Shown here: piece after piece, positions 48,304 to 57,696 of the stretch | Position numbering within the stretch: position 1 is the first letter of the stretch | Layout: every line of letters starts with the position of its first letter | Assembly: GCA_021234155.1 (NCBI GenBank) | Contig: JAJEKV010000105.1 | Coordinates: forward strand, 3,334,937-3,398,936 | DNA: 64,000 nt | Direction: 5' to 3' | Origin: Isoetes taiwanensis | Taxonomy: Eukaryota > Streptophyta > Lycopodiopsida > Isoetales > Isoetaceae | Translations under genes and position numbers: made by a program | The notes under the pieces: model-generated | What the model was told of the DNA's origin: nothing | The model's database searches: none | The model's input: the letters and a program-made list of their open reading frames with translations, nothing else

Positions 48304-48661
48304 TGATAGAACTAGTGCAAAACCAGCACAAACCCCGCAAGATCGACTCAAGAGATAGAATAGAAGAACAAGAATAACTCTATTGAGAAAGCAATGGGAA
48401 ATACAATCTCTACTTCTGAGCATTTTATAGTACATAACGTACAATCAATATATACAACCGGTGAGACTAAGAATAGTAGTCTACCGTTTAACCACCGTCC
48501 ACTAATTACGGCACTGATTTAGGGTCGGTGCTCAGTGCTGACAAAGTGCTACCTTCTGTACCTTCTGTACATTTCAGCACCTTCTCAGCACTTGTGTGCT
48601 AAGTGCTGAACCACTGCTGTTTCAGCACATTATGCTTATTCAGCATATTTATATTCCAACA
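48304..48661 (-). repeat. Copia 5' LTR
   Basis: 358 bp. On the minus strand it runs from TGTTGGAATATAAATATGC to TTCTATCA, with TG...CA ends and a TATA-like TATAAATA. Matches the partial 3' LTR at 8826-9109. Confidence 0.92.
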
Positions 48662-50495
48662 AATCTCAACCTTAGGTCCCAATTCTAACTACCATAAGTT
48701 CACTAGATCTTGCCAACTCAACATCAAATCTAGGCCATCTAAACTCCTTTCAACTACTATGCTCTTCCAGATTCATGGCACATCATCAGAATGTCAACCA
48801 TTGAAAATATTTCTTAAAGACTTTAATACTCCTTCAAGTCCATAGGTTCCACTTCAGTACATCATAAATGCTTCCTCCACAATATTTGCATACATGCAAA
48901 TATAGTCAAGATAAAACACACGACATGGCCTTCTTCAAACATACCTCGATAAATGTATAATATAAATATAGTTCATTGATTTACAATATAAGGTGCATAG
49001 AAACTATCATATTGTGTTATCACAACATATATAATGCAGCTTCATTTTTTGTTTGATTGTAATATTCGTTTGAATCTATTTTTTCTGTACTGAGGATGAA
49101 TTTGCTTTTGATACGTGTATTCTAAAAACTTGACTATATGCATTTATGGCGGATATGCTCTGGTGGATACAGGGATCCGGATCTGCTCTTGGCTATGGAT
49201 TCGGATAGGGATTTTGGCCGTCAAATGTCGGCCTGGTGTTAGGGTAAACGCAAATAAGATAACTAATCAATTAAGAGAGAAGAAATGGATGAACAAAATG
49301 AACACTAACCATCTAGATTTACGGCAACGGCCCAGAGCAAGACTAACTAGCAGTGAGGATGCTAATCGAACCAATAGAGAGCTCTAGAATGGAGCTTAAG
49401 CAGAAAATGGAGTTGGGCATGATTTAGACCTTTTAAGGATCGACGTTTTGAGAATGCAAGAAACAAAAGAAGTATATCAACGGCAAAAGGGCTTCGTAAA
49501 GTGGCAGTTGTTTAAACCAGGACAAAGCATGAAAGAATAGAAATAATCACGTAGGCAGAATATTTGCACAACGGCGAGTGAGGCAAAGAGGGAATAAGAG
49601 AAAATGAAAGGTAAGCACAAGTGCAACAGAAATGGAGACAATGTTGAAAGGCTGATGGTTATAAAACAACGAGGAAGTTCTCTAAATAACAGAGAATATC
49701 CCTTTTCACACGCATCTAGAACTAGTTTTAATTTCTTATACTTGTATATTTGATGTTCTCTTTGATTGGATCCCATAGATCTATTGGTCTCCATGATAAA
49801 AATACATTCAATCATTCTCTTCCATGTTTTTTCCCTTTTTATTAATAATCATAAACTTCATGTGCCAGACACCATTTTCAACACTGCAACTGCAAGTCCA
49901 CCCAGGTATGGCATGTTTGCATCCCAATGTAGTGGTGTATATCTTGTGCCTTTGATGCATTGTACCTACATGGTCAGCTGGAACTTGGACAATCTTTACA
50001 AATGCAGCTGGTGAAGGCACTAGATATTTTATGGAACATTGAAGTGCTAAAATTTATAAAAATCATGTCTACAAAATGTTGCAATACGGAGGGTTTACAG
50101 TGTTCAAACTTTCAAAGTCCATGATCAAAAATATATTGAACACTGTTGCAAATTAAATGGGAGTGTTGCAGCACTCCCGTTTCGAAGTTTTCCTTTTAAA
50201 AAAATATCACGTTTCTGAAATTGACCTTTTTTGAAATTTGTTGAGAATTTGAAGAGATTCGGTGTTTTTTTCCTTTCATTTAGGGCCATCATTAGGCGAC
50301 AACTTTGTATTTATGGAAAGAAAATTAAAAAAAAAAAAAGCGAAATTTAGGTATGAATTTGAAAAGACTGAAATTAAGACAAAAAAAAATACCGAAATAG
50401 GAAGGAAAGAATAATTTTATTTTTTTAATAAAACTCAGTACATCAATATTGGCAATTCATTGTAGTAAATAATAAATAATTTAGCATGAAAAATG
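48662..50495. other. Intergenic stretch
   Basis: About 1.8 kb between the copia LTR and the methyltransferase gene. I see no supported gene. Short frames exist, for example around 49808-50020 on both strands, without a recognisable domain. Poly-A and poly-T tracts occur near 50270-50430. Confidence 0.5.
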
Positions 50496-51283
50496 TCAAA
50501 GATCTACATCATAATCCTCATCATTTTTCTTCTTTGGTCTCTCAAGACTATCTTTTTTACGCCGCTCTCCTTTCTTTGGAGACTTGTCACCTTTTGGTTC
50601 TGCTTTGTCCTCTGGAATAGTAGCTAGAGCTAGTTCTTTCAGCTTTGCAAAGGTGGCCTCGTCGTCTAGTAAGCTTGTGAAAGGAGGCTGTATCTCTGAG
50701 GACGTCAGCTTAGCATAATCAGATGAAGACTTGGCCCCTAACTCTTGATAAAGTAGGTAAGGCAGCCAATCTCATCCTCACAAAATTTACAGCCTCCTTG
50801 TCAATGTCCACGGCTACACAGTTGCAGCCCTTCTTAAGTGCACAAGCAACAGTAGTACCAGAACCAGAAAAAGCATCAAGCACCCAATCTTCTAGATGCG
50901 AGAACATGTCCAGGAGATGGTTGATGAGCTTTTGTGGTTTCTGATAGTGATTTACTATCCTGCCTTGTACACTTGGGTCCTGCAGTTTCTGTAAGACCGC
51001 TGGAAACTCTAGGACGTTCGAAAAATTCTGGCAGGCGGCAGTGTTGAAGTGCTCCATGGTTCTTTTCTCGTTCAAAACTCTAGTAAGCAACATGAAGGTA
51101 CTCCACCTTGCTGAGCAACCTTGGTCCTCCACCATGATAATTGATGTTCGTTTTGTACCTAGTAAAATATTTGAAGTGAAGTTAGCAAAAACAAGAAAAC
51201 AATTCGAAAACTAGAACTAAAGTAATCCTATTCCAGAATACGAAACGTAATTGAAGAGAATAGCAACAAGAAAGAGAAAACAA

Positions 51284-53516
51284 GAAGACCCGCAAAATGA
51301 ATGTAAATGGGAACAAGAAGACGAATAAAAAAGGAGATGCAACGTCATGATTTGGGGTAGGGGCATCCCCAAGGTCAAGGTTAGACAAGTAGTTATGCTA
51401 AGTGGGGATAGATGCGACACAGGAGCAGGGAAAGGGAGGGAAGGGACCCGTACTTTCTTGGGTGTGCATGGGGATTTGATGTGGAACAAGAATAATGAAA
51501 ATAGTCTCGTGGAATCTTCGTGGAATTAAGGGCGTGCTGAAAAGGGCCAGAGTCCTTGCAGCTCTAAGATCTATGAATGCTGACGTCATCCTTATACAAG
51601 AACACAGGCTCCCAGATTTCAAATCTAGTTCGTTAGGAGGATGGTTGGGTAGGCAATATTCCTCCCTTACCTGTGCAGCCAGAGGTACCAAAGGGGGGAC
51701 GGGAATCCTATGGAGAGGGCTAACAAACAATCTTCAGCATGTGGGGACTGACGGAAGGTGGCAGGCAGTACAATTTGAAACAGACGAAACCCACTGGGGA
51801 TTGATTAACATATATGCCACCAACAAACCTGCGGAAAGAGCTATGCTATGGAGAGAAATAAACACGTGGCTAGTCAGCCAACCAGGGGAAAATTGGATTT
51901 TAGGGGGTGACCTCAACATGACAGATATATGGGACCAAAAGCTAGGGCTGATTAGGAACCTCTTAGGAAAAGAGAGGGCAGCATGGGACTCCCTTCTCAA
52001 TAACAATGGATTCGTCCTTCTCCCACCATCGAATACCCCATACTCTTGGTCAAATAAGCAGAAGGGTACGGACAGGGTCTACTGCCTCTTGGATAGGTTC
52101 TATCTAGCCAAAAAGTCGGCCCCGTTCATGGATAAATGCTATGTGGAAGGGGACCTTGCCTTCTCGCAGTCTGACCATGTGCCACAAAAATTAATACTTG
52201 AGGAACTTCCCACTGCAAGAAGAAGGGGCAATGTTCCCTTTAAATTCAATACTGGCCTCTTAGGAAAGGAAGCATTCTGCACCCCATTCAGAGAATTCAT
52301 TACGACACAACCAAGGGAAGATGAGCTTCCTACTATGAAAGCATGGATTAGAAAAAGTGCACTAATGAAGGATTGGATAAAGAAATGGGGCAGAGAGCGG
52401 GCCCAGGAATTCCAAAGATCTAAAGCTGATCTGTACAACCAAATCCGACAAGTGAAACAAGATTTAGTCTCCGACCCATTTAACCCTGCACATCAGAATC
52501 TTGAGGAAGAATTAAGCATCAAAGTCAAAGCAATAGAGGAGGAAGAAGCACGTGGGGCAGCCATGAGATCTAGGACTAAGTGGTACGCCGAAGTGGATCA
52601 TGAAAACTCTAAATGTTTCTTTAGACTGGCCGGATTCAGGTTGGCTGAGAACAGCATTACTTCAGTAATTGATGACCAGCATAGAAGACTATTAACTAAG
52701 TCATGGACTTCTCTGTGTTCAAGAAAGTTACAGTTTTTTTGTTGGAGCAGTCTACAGGACGGTCTATGTAATATGACCTGGTTACTGAACAGAGACATAG
52801 TGCACCACGATCTCTGCCCATTGGGTTGTGGCGCCTCAGAGACACTGGATCACCTCTTCTTCTGCCCTAATATAAGTGACTTCTGGAGATGGATCAGTCC
52901 AATCATTGGGCTGGACATGCATCAATTATCATGGCCAGAAATCTTAGTCAACCTAGGGGAAGATATCATCCATCTGACACTTACCAACATATCTCTTTGG
53001 TGTATATGGAAGCACCGATGTGGAGTAGCTCTTGGTGGCTTAGCTACATCAGTAGACAGAATAAAAAATCACTTCAACCAAGAGGTGGCTCTCATGTCCC
53101 TGGCTCATCACCATAAGTTTGGATGCAACTACAACAGAGAGCTGGACAGGATCGGAAGTCTGATAGGGTTTTACTCGTTCTTTAGATGCCATTGGGACTC
53201 ACATGATGGATAAGTGATCAGCAGAGGCAAACCCGTTTGGAATTTCAACTATCATGCAAAGGGGATATCCTTACATCCTCCTTTCTTGGAAAGTGGCCTA
53301 AAGTACTAGGTAGTATCGGCCCTCGGAGAAGACGGGAGGTACCCTATAGTAACCTAGGGCTAGAGAAGATTGGAACTGCTGCCACGGAGTACAAGACTGG
53401 ACTGGAGGGGTAATCCCGTTAGTGACAATTCTTCCTATCTATCCCTAAAGGGGACATTCACTGTATAATTTATTTATATTAATACATATCCTTACCCTCA
53501 AAAAAAAAAAAGAGAG
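51284..53516 (+). mobile_element. LINE (L1-like), 5'-truncated, inside the methyltransferase intron
   Basis: About 2.2 kb. It ends in an A tract (53500-53511) and is flanked by AGAGAAAACAA at 51273-51283 and at 53517-53527, a good target-site duplication. It starts with about 200 bp that may be the end of ORF1, followed by ORF2. It is inserted antisense to the host gene. Confidence 0.88.
51495..53213 (+). CDS. LINE ORF2 with the RT domain deleted in frame: endonuclease fused to zinc-binding tail
   Basis: An intact frame of 572 codons. Residues 1-240 form an APE-like endonuclease: MKIVSWNLRGIKG start, ILIQEHRL (catalytic Glu), LGGDLNMT (Asp/Asn), SDH near 230. Residues 250-400 are the helical linker with SKCFFRLAGFR. 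At about residue 403 the frame passes directly to the C-terminal zinc-binding domain: FFCWSSLQDG, NMTWLLNRDI, DLCPLGCGASETLDHLFFC (CxxC...HxxxxxC type), then FWRWISPIIG. Plant L1 ORF2 proteins are about 1200-1300 residues, with reverse transcriptase (FADD box) between these parts; here it is absent without loss of frame. It cannot retrotranspose by itself. The start ATG is the normal endonuclease start. Confidence 0.9.
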   Translation: MKIVSWNLRGIKGVLKRARVLAALRSMNADVILIQEHRLPDFKSSSLGGWLGRQYSSLTCAARGTKGGTGILWRGLTNNLQHVGTDGRWQAVQFETDETHWGLINIYATNKPAERAMLWREINTWLVSQPGENWILGGDLNMTDIWDQKLGLIRNLLGKERAAWDSLLNNNGFVLLPPSNTPYSWSNKQKGTDRVYCLLDRFYLAKKSAPFMDKCYVEGDLAFSQSDHVPQKLILEELPTARRRGNVPFKFNTGLLGKEAFCTPFREFITTQPREDELPTMKAWIRKSALMKDWIKKWGRERAQEFQRSKADLYNQIRQVKQDLVSDPFNPAHQNLEEELSIKVKAIEEEEARGAAMRSRTKWYAEVDHENSKCFFRLAGFRLAENSITSVIDDQHRRLLTKSWTSLCSRKLQFFCWSSLQDGLCNMTWLLNRDIVHHDLCPLGCGASETLDHLFFCPNISDFWRWISPIIGLDMHQLSWPEILVNLGEDIIHLTLTNISLWCIWKHRCGVALGGLATSVDRIKNHFNQEVALMSLAHHHKFGCNYNRELDRIGSLIGFYSFFRCHWDSHDG

Positions 53517-53821
53517 AGAGAAAACAAAGCACAGAGCAACTATATTCTGGAATAAGACTTACCAGACTAGGTTTTCATATCCTGCCTGAACTGGAGAACC
53601 GAAGTGGTTTTTAAAAGCGGATTCTACCAAGCCAGCCTACATGCTAGAATGGAACACAACTAGACGCCAATGCTTGGCCGTTGTGATCCGCTTGATGCCA
53701 TCAATGAATGCATTGAATCGGAAAATTTGAAGGGCTGGTTGTCATAGTGGCTATCTTTTAGCTTAAAGCCGTAGGGTAGGTCTGCAAGTACGAAAGTGAA
53801 GTTCTGCTTTGAACACCTAAT

Positions 53822-54290
53822 CATATGATGGATTCCACAGGTGGATGATGAAACCTGCAAATGCTGGTGCATCTGATGCAGAAAAAAAATCAGGAAATGG
53901 TGGTCGTAGAAGAAATGATACAGATGATGCTGGTTCTAATAGAAGAGAGCCTGAAGGTGATAAGAAGGTAGGAAAAAGAGGTTGGCATTGAAAAAGAAGG
54001 GGGCAAAGGGACGGGATGAAGATGGGACCTAGCAAGAGACGAGGGTGATTTTGAAGATGAAAAAATTGAGAGAAGTGATGATTGGGAGCATGAAGAGACA
54101 TTCACAAATGATGATGAAGCAGTTGGAAATGATTCAGAAGAGAGAGCGGAAAACTAGCTAGAAGTTCCTGCACCTCCTGAAATTAAGCAGGGAGAAGAAG
54201 TCCAATCCCTGAAAAAGCAGCAGTGTGTTTCTCTGATCTGTGCCCTGTGCTTATCACATTTCCCTATATCATTGGGTACCTTCTTTGCGA
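53822..54290 (+). pseudogene. RAP74: TFIIF alpha subunit (RAP74) gene fragment, broken
   Basis: The plus strand shows, in two frames, the acidic middle part of the plant TFIIF large subunit, an RNA polymerase II general transcription factor. The first frame has GFHRWMMKPANAGAS, matching the family segment GYQRWMMKAAN at the end of its N-terminal domain, then a Lys/Arg-rich stretch to a TGA. The second has ERSDDWEHEETFTNDDEAVG and, after a TAG, LEVPAPPEIKQGEE. These agree with the conserved DDWEHEEIFTDDDEAVGNDP and PAPPEIKQDE segments known from plants. The N-terminal dimerisation region and the C-terminal winged helix are not present. The fragment starts a few bases from the methyltransferase exon on the opposite strand. 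Confidence 0.85.
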
Positions 54291-54590
54291 ATTAAAAAAG
54301 ATCTCCTAAAGCATTAAACCAAAGACCACAGATGAGAATGATCCGTGGTGTCGTGGGGAACAGAGGAGAAACTACTGTGTGGAACAGAGAAGAAACTGTG
54401 GGACAGAGGAGGAAGGAATGACTTTTTGAGAGAATTGATTTTAATTTTTTGGTGGTGAGCAGAAAGTCGTGGCTGGTACAAGGAAGCATTGGATGGGCAA
54501 AAACCAAGCAGCTGGAAAATTGTTTGACAAAACATTGTGCCAGCTATCTGGTTTGAGGCATTGATAGCCATAACTGATCATGGAGGGGGA
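54291..54590. other. Unassigned stretch
   Basis: About 300 bp between the TFIIF fragment and the gypsy element. No gene is supported; short minus-strand frames are Ser/Leu-rich and low in complexity. Confidence 0.5.
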
Positions 54591-57340
54591 CATCTGATTG
54601 CTTATTTCAGACATAGTGCCTCAACATATCCTCCAAGGTCTTGTCCGTCCTCTCCATCCGACATTAGTCTGGGGATGATATGCCATACTCATATAAAGCT
54701 TCGTCCCAATGGTGTTGAAGAAGCCTTTCCAAAATGCGCTTATGAATTTTGGATCTCTATCTGATATGATTCCCCTAAGCATCCCATGCAACTTAAAGAT
54801 TTCCTTTTCAAATAGCAAGGTTGTATTTAGTGTTGTATCTGTGGTTTTGCATAGTAGAAAATGTGCCACTACCATCAAAGCATCATGGCCCCTTGCTATT
54901 CGAGGAAAATCCATGGTGAAGTCTATACTTACCATCTCCCACTTGGCGTCTAGCACAGCCAAAGGTTCAAGAGCTCCAGGAATTTGAAGTTGCTCCGCTT
55001 TCATCTGCTGACATAATTGACACTGCTAAATATAGTTGGCAATGTCTTTCTTCGTGCCTGGCCCAAAATAACTACTTCTTATCTTGTAGTAAGTTTTCAT
55101 GAATCTTGCATGGCCAGCTATTAGGCTATTATGAGTATCGTGGAGGATTAACTTCCTCACTCCTGATACCTCTGGGACACAAAGCTTATCCTTATAATAT
55201 AAAAGATTGTCTTCCTTTTTAAATTTCTTATAAGCCTCTCTTTCTTTATCCGTCCTTGCTTCCTTGCAAAGACTAGCCCATACTTCCTTAAATTCTTTTC
55301 TAGGGAGAATAAACTCCTCAATCTTCTTCCTGAACTCACTTGACAAGGCCAATATGGCGTTGTAGTGCACTCTAGTTTCCAACAGCCGACGAGAAAGTGC
55401 GTCAACAACCATGTGTAACTTCTCTGGCTTATATGTTATCTCAAAATCATACTCTTCCAGGAATTTCATCCAACGTCTTTGCCCCAAATAGAGGAGTGCT
55501 TGCATAAAGATGTATTAGAGGCTTTGGTGGTCAATATCTAAATAAAATTTCCTACCAAACAAATAGTGCCTCCAAAAAAGAAGGGCTTCCTAAAAGCTCC
55601 TATCATGAATCGGATAGCGTTGTTCGACATTGTTCATCTTTTTGGAGTCATAAGCTACAACCCTGCCTTTCTGCATGAACTCCTCCGATTGCTATCATGC
55701 TCACATCTGTTGCCACTAGATTATCTTTCTCTAGATCTGGCAATATTAACATTGGTGTTGTTGTCAAGGCTTCCTTGAGCTTGTCAAAGGAAGCTTGAAC
55801 GTTCTTAATCCAATGATCAACCCAATCTTTGACTTTCTGATGCTTAATGAGGTCTGAGTGGGGAGCTGCCCACTTAGCAAAGTCCTTCATGAACTTCCTA
55901 TAATATCCTGCAAAGCCGAGGAAGCTTCTTACTTCTGCCATGTTTTTTGGTGCTGACCAGTCATTTATTGCCTCGATCTTGGATGGATCGGTTTTCAATT
56001 AATACCACATGGCCTAGGTACTCTACTTTAGGTGTAGCAAAATGGCACTTTGAGAGCTTGCTGAACAAGCGATGCTGCCTTAGCGTCTCCAACTTTCCTT
56101 AAGTGCACTATATGCTCTTCTATTAACTTACTGTAAATCAAAAATATCGTCAAAGAAGATGATGACGAATTCGTCTATGAATTTCCTAAAAATGTCGTTC
56201 ATTAATCTCATAAGGATTGTTGGGGCATTTGATAGACCAAATGGCATAAATGTGAATTTGTTAGTGCCTATACCGCGTTCTAAAAGCCGTATGAATATCC
56301 TCTTCCTTAATCTTATCTACTGGTAACTGGATTTCAAATCAATCTTGGAAAATGAATCAAATCAATCTTATTGTTTGCTTGTTCAATTGATGGTAATCCA
56401 ATACATATCCTTGAACTTCCATCTTTCTTCTTCACGAGTCGTAGACTTAGGTTTGAATGTCACTTCATCCACAGCATCCGAGACTATCCTCCTTACCAAA
56501 TCCACTGTTGATTTTCCATATCTTCCATAAAATTCCTTTATGGGAGTGTGTTCAAATATAGGTGCAGGTGGAGTGGCTTTTGGAAAAGCAAGATTTAGAG
56601 AGGTACAATTGGTATTGGGGGCAACTGAGAGGTCAACAACAATATTAGAGAAAAGATCAACTTGTGGGAAAGTTGGTGACAGGTAGAGTGGGTCAATATT
56701 CCTATATTGTGGTTCATCCATGGCTGGAGGCACCTGTAAATTCCGTGATTCATGTATATCATCATGTATGAGTGCAAACCCTTCCTCTTCCTCGGAGTTG
56801 GCTGTATTATTATCAACCTCAAAGTCAAAGTCTTCGTCAAACCCCCATAGGACTTGAAATTTATTTTTACATATGAGAGGGAAGAAGTCCTCTTTCCCCT
56901 CAGGCATTGTACTAGGAGGTAGAGATACAGTTGTTTGTTGAGCAGTCTTCATCTCAAGACATAAGTGAGGGGAACCATTTGGCTGCTGTAATTACCCGTA
57001 GTCCTGTTTAACCAAACAGACCTTTTCGAACTGAACCTGATCTGGAGATTTATACTTATCATAAGTTTTTACCATGGCAGTTGCATTGAAGGAAATCCCT
57101 TTAGACAAGACTCTCTTGTTTAAAAGCTTCACCAAATCTTCTGTTGTCTAGGGCTCCTTTTTATTTTGATGTTTAATTTCTAGGTAGTTTTGTTGGTCCA
57201 ATCTTGAAACATCATAATCTCAGTGACCAGGGATCCTTTTTAGGTGATTTCTACTTTGATAGAAAGATTTTTGAATGAGATTTCTGGATTGTGTCTCATC
57301 AGCATAAAATTCATTTGTACCTTGTGCATTTCCTGCCCGA
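54591..57340 (-). pseudogene. Ty3/gypsy polyprotein, broken
   Basis: Minus strand, high to low coordinates. 56383-56952 is an acidic region with EEEEGFALIHDDIHESRN, leading into broken RT: DYHQLNKQTIRLI in one frame, and FVIIFFDDIF near 56140-56175 at the YxDD catalytic position. RT thumb follows at 55648-55998 with [21 protein letters not shown], then the end of RNase H (FEITYKPEKLHMVVDALSRR). The integrase zinc finger is HDTHNSLIAGH, then NYI-stop-QCQLC. The core has SIDF and SDRDPKF, and ERTDKTLEDM with the expected Glu in a shifted frame. It ends near 54600, before the rest of integrase and the 3' LTR. Many stops and frameshifts. Confidence 0.9.
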
Positions 57341-57647
57341 CCAATTCATCTCTGCAACTCTCCTCTAATCTTCAAGTTCTTTAACAAAACAAAATGAAGG
57401 AGGTGATCTGATTAGCAAAACACAATGGAGAGAGGAGGAGACGCAACATGCAACAAAGGAGGAGCAAGAAACTTGTGTATTACGCGAACTCACAAGATGG
57501 TACATATATATGTGCCACCTCCTCATGTTGGGTGGCAAATAGAGACAAGGGTAAAAGTAAGGAGGCCCATGGGCTAATACGAAATGTCCCATGGGGTACA
57601 ACATTAAGTTACACATAAGTTACATTTATGACTTAACATGTCCAACA
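57341..57647 (-). repeat. Probable 5' LTR of the gypsy element
   Basis: On the minus strand the sequence starts TGTTGGACATGTTAAG at 57647, directly after codons that still resemble a PPR E+ region. It contains ATATATATGTACC and ends in a CT-rich part. Start sequence and position fit an LTR. The second LTR and a clear primer site were not found, so this is partly inference. Confidence 0.5.
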
Positions 57648-57696
57648 TATATCATTGTACTATTCTAACAGCTATAAATTTGCTTTGAGGATGATT

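Larger units (their letters stand above)
50496..53815 (-). pseudogene. Beta-class DNA amino-methyltransferase (N4-C/N6-A type), intron-containing, decayed
   Basis: Exon 1 (about 53815-53568) starts after an ATTAG acceptor and has FTFVLADLPYGFKLKDS, the DPPY-like catalytic motif IV. A shifted frame then gives IKRITTAKHWRLVVFHSSM, a TAG, and FGSPVQAGYENLVW, ending at CTG/GTAAGT. Exon 2 (about 51165-50496) starts after TTTACTAG. It has NINYHGGGPRLLSKVEYLHV in one frame, then EFPAVLQKL, HYQKPQKLINHLLDMF and VLDAFSGSGTT (motif I, SAM binding) in the next. A shifted, Lys-rich tail ends in DEDYDVDL at 50496. Motif order IV then I defines the beta class, common in bacteria and phages. I count at least three frameshifts and at least one internal stop. 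The intron is filled by a LINE. Confidence 0.83.

Noticed and set aside
50496-53815. Endogenous giant-virus insertion as the source of the methyltransferase
   Set aside because: Such insertions are known in some seed-free plants, but no other viral hallmark gene is present here and the gene has spliceosomal introns. The origin is left open.
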